A DNA stretch of 9,836 nt. Origin: Paratractidigestivibacter sp963630635. Lineage in GTDB: Bacteria; Actinomycetota; Coriobacteriia; Coriobacteriales; Atopobiaceae. The notes under the pieces were generated by a model. It had not been told where the DNA came from. It saw only the letters and a list, made by a program, of their open reading frames with translations, and made no database searches. Made by a program: the position numbers and the translations under genes. Positions 1-7,341 of the stretch are shown here, piece by piece. The DNA lies in assembly GCA_963630635.1 (NCBI GenBank), contig CAVGOA010000067.1, positions 1 to 9,836 of the forward strand. Reading direction: 5' to 3'. Each line of letters starts with the position of its first letter. The stretch's first letter is position 1.

Positions 1-36
1 CGTTCAAAGGCACGTGTTTGCCGGCCCAGAAGCCAT

Positions 37-124
37 GCGCGAAGTGCCGCGCGGATCCGGTGTCAAAATCCCCTGCTTTTCCGGTCAGTTTTGAGCTTTA
101 TTTTGACCGAAAAAGCAGGGGATT
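37..124. repeat. Variable-stem hairpin element, copy 1
   Basis: A long inverted repeat: 67-87 pairs with 104-124, with 20 of 21 pairs intact (one C/A mismatch at 81/110) and a 16-nt loop. The 40 nt at 37-76 are identical to 9094-9133. The distance from the start of that block to the right-arm GGGGAT is 87 nt in both copies. Both loops hold TTTTGAG at the same offset (89-95 here). The upper stem (77-87) differs from copy 2 but still pairs. No transposase or other gene lies inside it. It could end transcription arriving from the left, since GGGGATTCTTT follows the stem, but the T-run is poor. The 36 nt before it show no feature I recognise. Confidence 0.85.
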
Positions 125-297
125 CTTTAAGCGCGGCGAGAAGACCCTCGGCGACCCCGTCACAAACGGCGCCCGCCCGGGAACGACCGGCTCCTTACGC
201 CCCCGCCTGCCGAGAAGGCCCCTGCCGCGCCGCCCGTCCGCGATACACTCAAGCTCAGAAGGCAACAGATGCGCGCGAACTTGGGAGGGAACGGCGC
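125..297 (+). other. Upstream region of the sensor kinase gene
   Basis: This GC-rich stretch has no gene of its own. The kinase reading frame stays open through it, but the codons do not read like protein. The clear ribosome binding site GGGAGGG at 283-289, 8 nt before the ATG at 298, sets the real start. A poor -10-like TACACT lies at 244-249 with no convincing -35, so I do not call a promoter. Confidence 0.5.
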
Positions 298-1692
298 ATG
301 GAACTGTACAACCTAATCTCTGGTCAGGAGGTCAACGTCGGCACCTTTGTCACCGACGCGCTCTTTGCCGTCTGCGCGGTGATTCTGTTTGGCGAGCTTA
401 AGCCCCGCGCCCGCGCCGTGGCGTCATGCATTGCCGAGGCCGTCCTGGTATATACCCTCGAAAACGCGCTGTGGATCGCGTTCAACCTACCGTTTGGCCT
501 CACCGCCTCGGCAGGGCCGTCCCTGCCCTCGCTGACCTGCGCTTTGGCAATCTATGGCCTCGCGCGCGCAAGATGCACCCTCACCGATAAGGTCGTACGC
601 TTCTCCACCTTCATGACGTCGTTCATGATTGTGGTGAGCATGACCGGCATCTTTGCGGCCGCGCTGCCCCAGATCATGCGCTTGTCCTGGTGGCCGGCCA
701 TTCCCAGCGCGATCTCGTACGTTTTGATGCTTGCCTCGGCCGTTGTCCTGCGCATCTTCTCCATCGACCGCTTCCATTACGTGCCCAAGAAGTTCGCGGC
801 GCTCATTGTAGCGATCGACGTCTTTGGCGTTGCTGCGGCCTACAGCTTCATCCTTTTCATGAGCGGTTTCAAAGAGCTGCAGGGCTACTCGTACGCCGCC
901 AACGTGCTTGGCCAGGTCAACCAATCGGCCTCGATGGTGAACTTGCTGGTGGACATCAGCTTCTTTTTGCTCATTATCTTTGCTTACATCATGTTCTATG
1001 TGCTGGCCGCCGAGCACGAGCAACGCGCCGAGCTTCTTGTCACCCAAAAGAGCGAGAGCGACGCCGCGGCTATGATGGGCGTCACCCGCTCGATGAACGA
1101 GAACATGCGCGAGATGCGCCACGAGCTCAAGAACCACGACGCTTACATGGCAAGCCTTCTTGCCGCGGGCGACTACGAGCGCCTACGCGTCTTCTTCGAG
1201 GACTGCCAGGCCATAAACTATGACGTCTTGCACTACGTGTCATGCGGAAACCCGCTGGTAGATGCCGTGGTCAATGCTAAGATGTCGCTCGCGCGCAGCA
1301 AGGGCGTGCAGATTCAGACGATGCTTGCCGTGCCAGAAGGGCTGCCCTTTGCCGACAAGGACGTCTTTAGCCTTGTGGCAAACCTGCTGGACAACGCTAT
1401 CGAGGGGGCCTTGGCCAGCGGCTCGCCCCAGGGCCCCGTCACACTCACGATCAAGCCCGCGGGCGGCTACTTTGTCTTCTCGACGGTCAACCCGTGCAAT
1501 CCCAGGAAGGTGCGCCGCGACCCAGAGGGGCGCCTTCTAACCTCAAAGTCCAACAAAGAGCTGCACGGCTTTGGCACGAAGGTTGTCGAGGGCATCGCGG
1601 GCCGCTACAACGGGGTGGCTCGCTTCAAGGCAAAAGGGGACACGTTCGAGGCCGACGTCATGCTGGCAGCGGGCGTAAAAGGGAAGGAATAA
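298..1692 (+). CDS. Membrane sensor histidine kinase, AgrC-like GHKL (HPK10) family
   Basis: The predicted product has 464 residues and is a membrane sensor that should phosphorylate the LytTR regulator encoded next to it. About seven hydrophobic segments fill the N-terminal half (roughly 14-33, 39-65, 76-91, 100-125, 133-154, 168-188 and 215-238). A short coiled linker follows, then the dimerisation motif MRHELKNHD with the likely phospho-acceptor His275. The ATPase domain shows an N box (ANLLDNAIEGA, 361-371) and a G box (HGFGTKVV, 423-430). RHxLKNH instead of a classical H box, no HAMP domain and a multi-helix sensor are typical of kinases paired with LytTR regulators, including AgrC-type peptide sensors. 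I chose the ATG at 298 for its ribosome binding site and because the first transmembrane segment begins soon after. The input domain gives no hint of the ligand. No agrB- or agrD-like gene is visible nearby. Confidence 0.93.
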   Translation: MELYNLISGQEVNVGTFVTDALFAVCAVILFGELKPRARAVASCIAEAVLVYTLENALWIAFNLPFGLTASAGPSLPSLTCALAIYGLARARCTLTDKVVRFSTFMTSFMIVVSMTGIFAAALPQIMRLSWWPAIPSAISYVLMLASAVVLRIFSIDRFHYVPKKFAALIVAIDVFGVAAAYSFILFMSGFKELQGYSYAANVLGQVNQSASMVNLLVDISFFLLIIFAYIMFYVLAAEHEQRAELLVTQKSESDAAAMMGVTRSMNENMREMRHELKNHDAYMASLLAAGDYERLRVFFEDCQAINYDVLHYVSCGNPLVDAVVNAKMSLARSKGVQIQTMLAVPEGLPFADKDVFSLVANLLDNAIEGALASGSPQGPVTLTIKPAGGYFVFSTVNPCNPRKVRRDPEGRLLTSKSNKELHGFGTKVVEGIAGRYNGVARFKAKGDTFEADVMLAAGVKGKE

Positions 1693-1697
1693 CGCTT

Positions 1698-2441
1698 ATG
1701 GCAGAGAGGCTAAGGGTCGCGGTCTGCGACGACGACCAGGCTGCGCTGGGAATCATATCAAGCTCGCTTAAGGATGTCTTTGCGGCCCACGGGGTGAGTG
1801 CCGCCACGACGCTCTTCTCGTCTGCCGAGGAACTGTCGCGCGTAATCGCCACGCGCCGCTACGATCTGCTGTTGCTTGACATCGACATGCCGTGCCTTGA
1901 TGGAATCACATTTGCCAAGCAGCTGCGCGAGGCTCGCGACGCCGTCGACATCATGTATATCTCGAACCGCGAGGACAAGGTATTTGACTCGCTGCGTGTC
2001 TCGCCGGTGGGCTTCATTCGCAAGAGCCGCTTTTTGTCCGATATGTCAGAGGTCGTGGGGACCTACCTCAAGAACCGCGCGCGGCGCCACAACCAGTCGA
2101 CCGTCGTGCTGCGCGACTCCGAGGCCGTCTATCCGGTGAAGGTCGAGCAGATTGTCTACATCGAGGGCCAGCGCAAGTACCAGGCCGTTCATGTGGAGGG
2201 GCGAGAAGAACCCATCAAGGTGCGCCAGACCATGGGCGAGCTTGAGCAAAACCTGGCGGGTGAGGGTTTCATGCGCATCCACAAGGGGTACCTGGTCAAC
2301 TACCGTTTTATCGAGGTGGTGGGCTCGGGCGAGGTGACCTTGACCAACGGCGAAAAGCTCCCCGTGAGCCGGCGCAAAGAAGGCGAGACGCGCGAGAGGC
2401 TCTTGGAGTTTATCCAGAACAACGACCGGGTTGTTTTCTAA
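1698..2441 (+). CDS. LytTR-family response regulator
   Basis: The predicted product has 247 residues and is a transcription regulator. The N-terminal receiver domain (about 5-125) has the acidic pocket D11-D13, the phospho-acceptor D61 in LLLLDIDMP, S89 at the switch position and K109 in GFIRKS. A LytTR DNA-binding domain follows (about 142-243), with the family-typical stretches VEQIVYIEGQRKY, MRIHKGYLVN and LPVSRR. Members of this family bind paired direct repeats upstream of their targets. The gene starts 5 nt after the kinase stop, and its ribosome binding site GGAAGGA (1682-1688) lies inside the end of the kinase gene, so the two are co-transcribed and probably translationally coupled. 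The hydrolase gene downstream is a natural candidate target, but that is inference. Confidence 0.95.
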   Translation: MAERLRVAVCDDDQAALGIISSSLKDVFAAHGVSAATTLFSSAEELSRVIATRRYDLLLLDIDMPCLDGITFAKQLREARDAVDIMYISNREDKVFDSLRVSPVGFIRKSRFLSDMSEVVGTYLKNRARRHNQSTVVLRDSEAVYPVKVEQIVYIEGQRKYQAVHVEGREEPIKVRQTMGELEQNLAGEGFMRIHKGYLVNYRFIEVVGSGEVTLTNGEKLPVSRRKEGETRERLLEFIQNNDRVVF

Positions 2442-2471
2442 CGCGCACCTGGTAGATGCGGTGTTTGTTGT

Positions 2472-2499
2472 GCCCCTGCCTTTTGGCGGGGGCTTTTTT
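2472..2499 (+). terminator. Intrinsic terminator of the two-component operon
   Basis: The arm 2472-2480 pairs with 2485-2493 over 9 bp, including one T/G wobble, around a TTTT loop. Six T residues (2494-2499) follow at once. It begins 30 nt after the regulator stop codon and separates the two-component pair from the hydrolase transcript. Confidence 0.9.
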
Positions 2500-2894
2500 G
2501 TGCGCGGGGCCGGGCGGGCGGCGAGACGGGCGTCAGGGCGTTCGGCGCGCTCCCGGCTCGTGGCCGCCGGAACAACCGGCGGCCGCGCGGGAACGTGCGG
2601 GCGGATGGCGCGCACCTGGCGCCCCTGCGACGGTGGACGGCGGCCCTGCGTGCTTGCCCAACCGCTCGTGCCGTCCAATGCGCCGCAGGTACCGCGGCCC
2701 TTCTCCGCTTGTACCCCTTGGCCCCGCCTTGTTCCCAAGCCGTTGAGCTGCCCCTTTTTCGAACCCAAACTAAATGCCGATACAAGGGCTCGCGCGCATG
2801 CGGGCCGGGCTTGCCGGGCGGCAAGGGGAGGAAGGAGAGCGAGAAGGGCCACCCGTCTTGCCTAAAGACAAACCATCAGATAAGGGAGAAGAGA
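2500..2894 (+). other. Long non-coding gap and leader upstream of the hydrolase
   Basis: About 400 nt without a believable gene; the open frames here read as arginine/proline-rich noise. It holds a perfect 9-bp inverted repeat (2562-2570 with 2576-2584, loop AACAA) and a small 6-bp hairpin (2810-2815 with 2820-2825). A GTACC direct repeat at 2689 and 2711 is listed separately. A relatively AT-rich patch lies at 2751-2784. The promoter of the hydrolase operon should be somewhere here, but I see no clear -35/-10 pair. The ribosome binding site AAGGGAG at 2882-2888, 6 nt before the ATG, fixes the start of the next gene. Confidence 0.6.
2685..2719 (+). promoter_or_regulatory. Possible LytTR-type direct repeat
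   Basis: The pattern GCnnGTACCnC occurs at 2685-2695 and again at 2707-2717, exactly 22 nt apart, which is two turns of the helix. LytTR regulators are known to bind pairs of roughly 9-nt direct repeats separated by about 12-13 nt, often containing TACC or a similar core. The spacing therefore fits. The location between the regulator gene and the hydrolase gene fits too. The sequence match is short and the region is C-rich, so chance is a real possibility. Confidence 0.25.
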
Positions 2895-5800
2895 ATGGCT
2901 AGTATTTCGAGGCGCAACTTCCTCAAGACGGCGGGCCTGGGCCTTGCGGGCACCGCGACCCTGAGCGCGGCGCAGCTGGCGGCCCCCGTCACGGCCCTGG
3001 CGGCCGAGGGCGCGGACGACGCCGGCGCGGCTCAGTCCTATGACTCCGACTACTGCTACAACGAGGGCTATGAGTCCTGCGTGAACCTCGTCGCCGAGGG
3101 CGCGGTCCTGCTGCGCAACAAGGACAACGTCTTGCCGCTTGCCGAGGGCTCCAAGGTTACCCTGCTGGGCGCCATGTCCTACAACTATGTCCTGGGCGGC
3201 ACGGGCTCTGCCGGCGGCGCCGACGACGAGAACACCGTCATGATGGGCGATGCCATGATTGAGGCCGGCCTGGACGTCAACTCGGCCGCCTGGAGCTGGC
3301 TTGAGGAACAGTGCGGCGGCTCGCGCGGCGTCTCCTCTGCCGACCCCGGTGCCGACAAGTCCAACGACTCTGGCTCGATGTTTGGCGGCATGGGCAGCTC
3401 TAACACCTGGGAAGAGTACCAGTACGTCCACGAGTTCCCCGTCGAGACCTACCGGGGCGCCAAGTCGACCCTGTGCGCCGACGGCTACACCGACTACGCG
3501 ATTGTGACCTTCTCGCGCTCCGGTGCCGAGGGCGCCAGCCCCTCGATGGACTACGACGGCGACGGCTCTACCCTTACCGGCTCGACCTACTTTGAGCTCA
3601 ACGATCGCGAGAAGGCCCTTCTCGCCTTCTGCAAAGAGAACTACAAGCACACTATCGTGCTGGTCAACTCTGCCGCGGCCATGGAACTGGGCTTTGCCGA
3701 GTCCGAAGAGTACAACGTCGACGGCATGTTCTGGATCGGCCACCCCGGCGAGGCGGGCGTCACCGGTGTCGCGTCGCTTATCACCGGTCGCAACAACCCG
3801 TCGGGCCGCCTGGTGGACACTTACACCTACGACGTGACCACCAACCCTACCTACTACAACACTGACGACAACCGCTACACCAACGTCACCATCGCAACCG
3901 GCCAGGTGGGCATGGGCACCCAGCAGGGCAACCAGACCTTCTACCAGTACGAAGAGGGTATCTACGTTGGCTACCGCTACTTCGAGACGGCGGCCGCCGA
4001 GGGCTGCTTTGACTCTGCCGACTTTACGGGCCTTACGTTCAAGAACGGCTCGGTCAAGGGCTATAACCAGGTTGTCCAGTATCCGTTTGGCTTTGGCCTG
4101 TCCTACACCGAGTTCACCGAGGAGATCTCTTCTTCTGACGTCAAGCTGGCCGCCCACGGCACCAACACCGTGACTGTCAAGGTCACCAACACCGGCTCGG
4201 TTGCCGGCAAGGACGTCGTCGAGCTCTATATGGACGCCCCCTACCAGACCGACACCGAAAACTTTGGCATCAAGGGCAAGGGCCTGGAGAAGGCCAAGGT
4301 CACCCTTGTCGCCTTTGCCAAGACCGACGTCATCGAGGCCGGTAAGTCCGCCGAGGTCACCTTGACCTTCAAGACCGACGACGTGGCCGCTTACGACTGC
4401 TTTGGCCAGGGCTGCTATGTCTTGGAGAACGGCACCTACAAGTTCAACGTGCAAAAGGACGCTCACCAGTGGGGCGAGAAGGGCGCAGACAACGAGTCCA
4501 GCGCCTCTGTTGAGGCAACCCTGAGCGCCGCGATCATCTACAATGAGTCCGGTGACGTGGCTGGCGCCACCTATGCCGGCGCGCGCGACGGCGACGCGCA
4601 GGTTGCCAAGAACTCCATGGACGACGTCACCGCGGGCGACGGCAACATGCTCGACGGCTACCTGTCCCGCGCCGCCATTGCCGCGGGCCTGAAGCAGATC
4701 ATGACCCACACCTCGGACGAGACGCCCAACGAGCAGATGACCGAGGCCGCCAAGGCGGTTCTGGAGTCCTCCGGCAAGACCGAGACCCCCTATACCTTTG
4801 AGACCTACATCAAGGGCGTCAAGACCTCCGTCACCGAGACCCTCTACGCCAAGGGCGCCAACATGATGCCCTTCTCGGCCAAGACCCCCGATGGCATTGA
4901 CGTGAGCTCCATGGATTTCCCGGCTTGGGATATGACCTACTGGGTGGTCGAGGGCGAGACTGTGGGCGACGGCGTGCCCAAGATCGTGGAGGACCAGCCC
5001 TCCGGCGCTTCTCACAAGCTCACCATCGATGACCTTGCCGGCGTTTCTATCGAGACCGAGGAAGGTCTTGACGCTTGGAACAAGCTGGCCAACATGACCT
5101 CCATCGACGAGGCCATCGAGGTCCAGGGCAACTCGGGCTGGAAGGTCCCGGCGGTTCAGTCTGTGGGCATGCCGCAGCAGAAGTGCCAGGACGGCCCCGG
5201 CGAGCCCGCCAACGGCAGCCGCGAGGGCAACACTTGGTTCCCCTGCGCCGTGGTGATCGCCGCCACCTGGAACACCGAGCTGGCCTACGCCGAGGGCGTC
5301 GCCTATGGTCACCAGGCCATTCTCTCGGGCGTCCAGGGTGCCTATGCCCCGGCCATGAACCTGCACCGCAGCCCCTTTGGCGGTCGCAACTTCGAGTACT
5401 ACTCCGAGGACGGTTTTATCTCGGGCAAGATCGGCGGCAACGCGGCTGCGGGCATCATGTCCACCGGCACCAACGTCTTTATCAAGCACTGCTCGATGAA
5501 CGATGGCGATACCAACCGCGGCGGCAACACCTGCTGGGCCTCTGAGCAGGCAATCCGCGAGTTGTACATGCGCCCGTACGAGATCTCGATCAAAGAGTTT
5601 GGCGTCAACGGCGTCATGGGCTCGCTCAACCGCATTGGCCTTTCGTGGTTCCACTACGGCATGTACGTGACCATGATGCGCAAGGAATGGAACTGGTACG
5701 GCTTCCTCATCACCGACGGCGACGGCAATGACGGCGACGTCTACAACTCGCCCCAGATGATGCTTTCCATCGACGGCGCCATTCTCAACAACGGCGGCTA

Positions 5801-6122
5801 CATCAACAACGCAACCACTGTCGCGGCCTACGGCGACGCCACCGAGTACGCCTACGCCCAGCAGTGCCTGCACAACGTGATTCGCTACGCCATGTATCAG
5901 TACGCAGGCCCCCATGGCAAGGACGCCGAGGGCAACGTGGTGACCACCACGACGACCACAACGTCTGCCAGCTCTGGCTCGGGCGTTCCCACCGGCGCTA
6001 TTGCAGCGGGCGGCGTGGCCGCGGCGGCCGTGATCGCGGGCGTGCTTGTCGCGCTCAAGAAGAAGGGCGGCTCCTTTGACGACGAGGAGGACGACGCCGA
6101 GGATACCGAGGACGAGTCCTAG
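2895..6122 (+). CDS. Exported, membrane-anchored family-3 glycoside hydrolase with reversed domain order
   Basis: The predicted product has 1075 residues. It starts with a Tat signal (SRRNFLKT, then a hydrophobic stretch to about residue 35). The usual C-terminal GH3 domain comes first (about 56-390): EGAVLLRN, the likely acid/base E212 in RSGAEGAS, and NPSGRLVDTYTYD. A fibronectin III-like domain follows (about 393-530; PFGFGLSY, VTVKVTNTGSVAGKDVVELY). A linker containing GYLSR leads to the barrel domain (about 700-1010) with DGPG (D766), NLHRSPFGGRNFEYYSED, IKH (K864, H865) and the likely nucleophile D941 in GFLITDGDG. The end is a seven-Thr linker (1017-1023), a membrane helix (about 1033-1053), KKK and an acidic tail. 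The reversed order is known in some clostridial and Butyrivibrio beta-glucosidases. GH3 enzymes release sugars from the non-reducing end of beta-glycosides; the substrate here cannot be named. The ATG at 2895 is chosen for its ribosome binding site and Tat motif. Confidence 0.92.
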   Translation: MASISRRNFLKTAGLGLAGTATLSAAQLAAPVTALAAEGADDAGAAQSYDSDYCYNEGYESCVNLVAEGAVLLRNKDNVLPLAEGSKVTLLGAMSYNYVLGGTGSAGGADDENTVMMGDAMIEAGLDVNSAAWSWLEEQCGGSRGVSSADPGADKSNDSGSMFGGMGSSNTWEEYQYVHEFPVETYRGAKSTLCADGYTDYAIVTFSRSGAEGASPSMDYDGDGSTLTGSTYFELNDREKALLAFCKENYKHTIVLVNSAAAMELGFAESEEYNVDGMFWIGHPGEAGVTGVASLITGRNNPSGRLVDTYTYDVTTNPTYYNTDDNRYTNVTIATGQVGMGTQQGNQTFYQYEEGIYVGYRYFETAAAEGCFDSADFTGLTFKNGSVKGYNQVVQYPFGFGLSYTEFTEEISSSDVKLAAHGTNTVTVKVTNTGSVAGKDVVELYMDAPYQTDTENFGIKGKGLEKAKVTLVAFAKTDVIEAGKSAEVTLTFKTDDVAAYDCFGQGCYVLENGTYKFNVQKDAHQWGEKGADNESSASVEATLSAAIIYNESGDVAGATYAGARDGDAQVAKNSMDDVTAGDGNMLDGYLSRAAIAAGLKQIMTHTSDETPNEQMTEAAKAVLESSGKTETPYTFETYIKGVKTSVTETLYAKGANMMPFSAKTPDGIDVSSMDFPAWDMTYWVVEGETVGDGVPKIVEDQPSGASHKLTIDDLAGVSIETEEGLDAWNKLANMTSIDEAIEVQGNSGWKVPAVQSVGMPQQKCQDGPGEPANGSREGNTWFPCAVVIAATWNTELAYAEGVAYGHQAILSGVQGAYAPAMNLHRSPFGGRNFEYYSEDGFISGKIGGNAAAGIMSTGTNVFIKHCSMNDGDTNRGGNTCWASEQAIRELYMRPYEISIKEFGVNGVMGSLNRIGLSWFHYGMYVTMMRKEWNWYGFLITDGDGNDGDVYNSPQMMLSIDGAILNNGGYINNATTVAAYGDATEYAYAQQCLHNVIRYAMYQYAGPHGKDAEGNVVTTTTTTTSASSGSGVPTGAIAAGGVAAAAVIAGVLVALKKKGGSFDDEEDDAEDTEDES

Positions 6123-6159
6123 GCCGCTGACCTGGACTTTATTGAGAGAAGGAATCAAC

Positions 6160-7236
6160 ATGACGCAGAAGAACATTGTTGCTCGCCGCATTGGCGCCGG
6201 CATCATGACCTGCGCTTTGGCTACCACTTTGGGGTTGGGCCTTGTGGGCTGCGGTTCTGGCTCCGGCAGCACGGACGGCGGGTCGAGCTCGACGACGACC
6301 GCGACCGCGACCCAGCAGTCAGCCGACACCCTGGCCGCCCCCAGCGACCTGGCCATCGACTTTGCGACCGGCAAGTTCACCTTCACGTCCAACGACGAGG
6401 GCATTGGCTACTACTTCCTGCGCGTCTATCCCGCCAGCAACGACGGCGGCACCGACGAGTACCTGGCCACCTCCAAGCGCATCAACGGCGGCTCGGGCGA
6501 GCTTTCCGGCAGCGTCGACTTGAGCACCCTGGGCTGGGGACAGTACAGGTTCAACCTTGTGAGCTTTGCCTCTTCGGGTAGCGAGAAGGCCGCCCCCGAC
6601 GTGCAGAGCTACGTCTACCAGCTGGGCGTGGGCGGCACTATGGAGAAGCCCGAGATGATGGTTTTGGCCGACGGCAAGCAGGCCGAGTTCTACATCGACT
6701 GCTTCACCTTGTCCGACTGGTATGAGCAGCAGCGCATGCCCGAGGTCGAGTTCAACGTCTACTCTGACGCGGCGTGCGCCACGCCGGTGAAGACGCAGAC
6801 GGCCGACCTCTCTGACCTGGCCCCCGCCGCGGCGAGCGGTCCTTGGGTCACCGGTACCAACTGGACGACCGACGCAAATGCCCTGCACAAGTACCTGCAG
6901 CCCGCCGAGGGCGGCTCGGCGGGGCCCATGGCCGTGACCGAGCCCGCGGGCTTGACCCCGCAGGCGGTTCTGGACACCCTGGACGCCGGCACCTACTACG
7001 TGACCGCCACGGCCAAGGGTTCGAGCGACGGCAAGGTGTCTGACTCCAAGCCCAGCGACGCGGTCGAGTTCACCGTGACCGCCGACGCTCCAACCGGCGA
7101 GTTTGTCGCCGCCAAGTCGAGCCTTTGGGCCGACCCCGAGCTTGGCGCGGGCGGTGCTGCCGCCTCTGCCGGCGCTCAGCCCGGTCGCGTGGACAGCGCC
7201 TCTTCGCAGACCACCAAAGGCGAGCTTGTCTCGTAG
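6160..7236 (+). CDS. Lipoprotein with two tandem beta-sandwich-like domains, function unknown
   Basis: The predicted product has 358 residues. A lipoprotein signal peptide runs to the lipobox LVGC, with Cys31 as the lipidated residue. A Gly/Ser/Thr-rich tether (about 32-50) would hold the rest away from the membrane. Two segments look like repeats of one Ig- or fibronectin III-like fold (about 55-160 and 161-309). Each ends in a similar strand pair: WGQYRFNLVSFASSGSEKA and AGTYYVTATAKGSSDGKVS. The last 49 residues are low-complexity. The start has AGAAGGA (6147-6153) 6 nt before the ATG and lies 37 nt after the hydrolase stop with no terminator between, so the two genes should form one transcript. 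It may bind glycan or dock the hydrolase; this rests on position alone. I do not recognise a named family, and no enzyme motif is visible. Confidence 0.88.
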   Translation: MTQKNIVARRIGAGIMTCALATTLGLGLVGCGSGSGSTDGGSSSTTTATATQQSADTLAAPSDLAIDFATGKFTFTSNDEGIGYYFLRVYPASNDGGTDEYLATSKRINGGSGELSGSVDLSTLGWGQYRFNLVSFASSGSEKAAPDVQSYVYQLGVGGTMEKPEMMVLADGKQAEFYIDCFTLSDWYEQQRMPEVEFNVYSDAACATPVKTQTADLSDLAPAAASGPWVTGTNWTTDANALHKYLQPAEGGSAGPMAVTEPAGLTPQAVLDTLDAGTYYVTATAKGSSDGKVSDSKPSDAVEFTVTADAPTGEFVAAKSSLWADPELGAGGAAASAGAQPGRVDSASSQTTKGELVS

Positions 7237-7250
7237 GTGACCTCCCCCTT

Positions 7251-7294
7251 GCCGCGCGCCCCTCTCCTTTTCCCGGGGGCGCGCGGCCCTTATT
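7251..7294 (+). terminator. Strong hairpin after the lipoprotein gene, probable terminator
   Basis: The arm 7251-7262 pairs perfectly with 7276-7287 over 12 bp, nearly all G/C, around a 13-nt loop. The following CCCTTATTTGATTT is T-rich but not a clean T-run. It starts 14 nt after the lipoprotein stop and may end the transcript or weaken read-through into the permease gene. Confidence 0.65.
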
Positions 7295-7341
7295 TGATTT
7301 CTTGCAAGAGACACGTTTTTACCTGATGCGAGGTGTGTTTG

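Noticed and set aside
91..297. N-terminal extension of the sensor kinase to an alternative start at 91
   Set aside because: The extra 69 residues are Arg/Pro/Ala-rich and begin inside the hairpin element, and a good ribosome binding site stands directly before 298.
2456..2746. Small Cys-rich open frame (MRCLLCPCLLAG...) as a possible secreted signal peptide gene
   Set aside because: Its first codons overlap the terminator hairpin, there is no ribosome binding site, and the rest is Arg/Pro-rich noise.
2595..2894. N-terminal extension of the hydrolase by 100 residues
   Set aside because: It would bury the Tat signal inside the protein. The ribosome binding site at 2882-2888 and the twin-arginine motif just after 2895 support the shorter form.
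2862..6404. 1180-codon open frame on the - strand opposite the hydrolase gene
   Set aside because: It mirrors the strong G/C third-position bias of the + strand gene. The translation is Val/Gly/Ala/His-rich with no family motifs or ribosome binding site, whereas the + strand frame has a full set of GH3 motifs.
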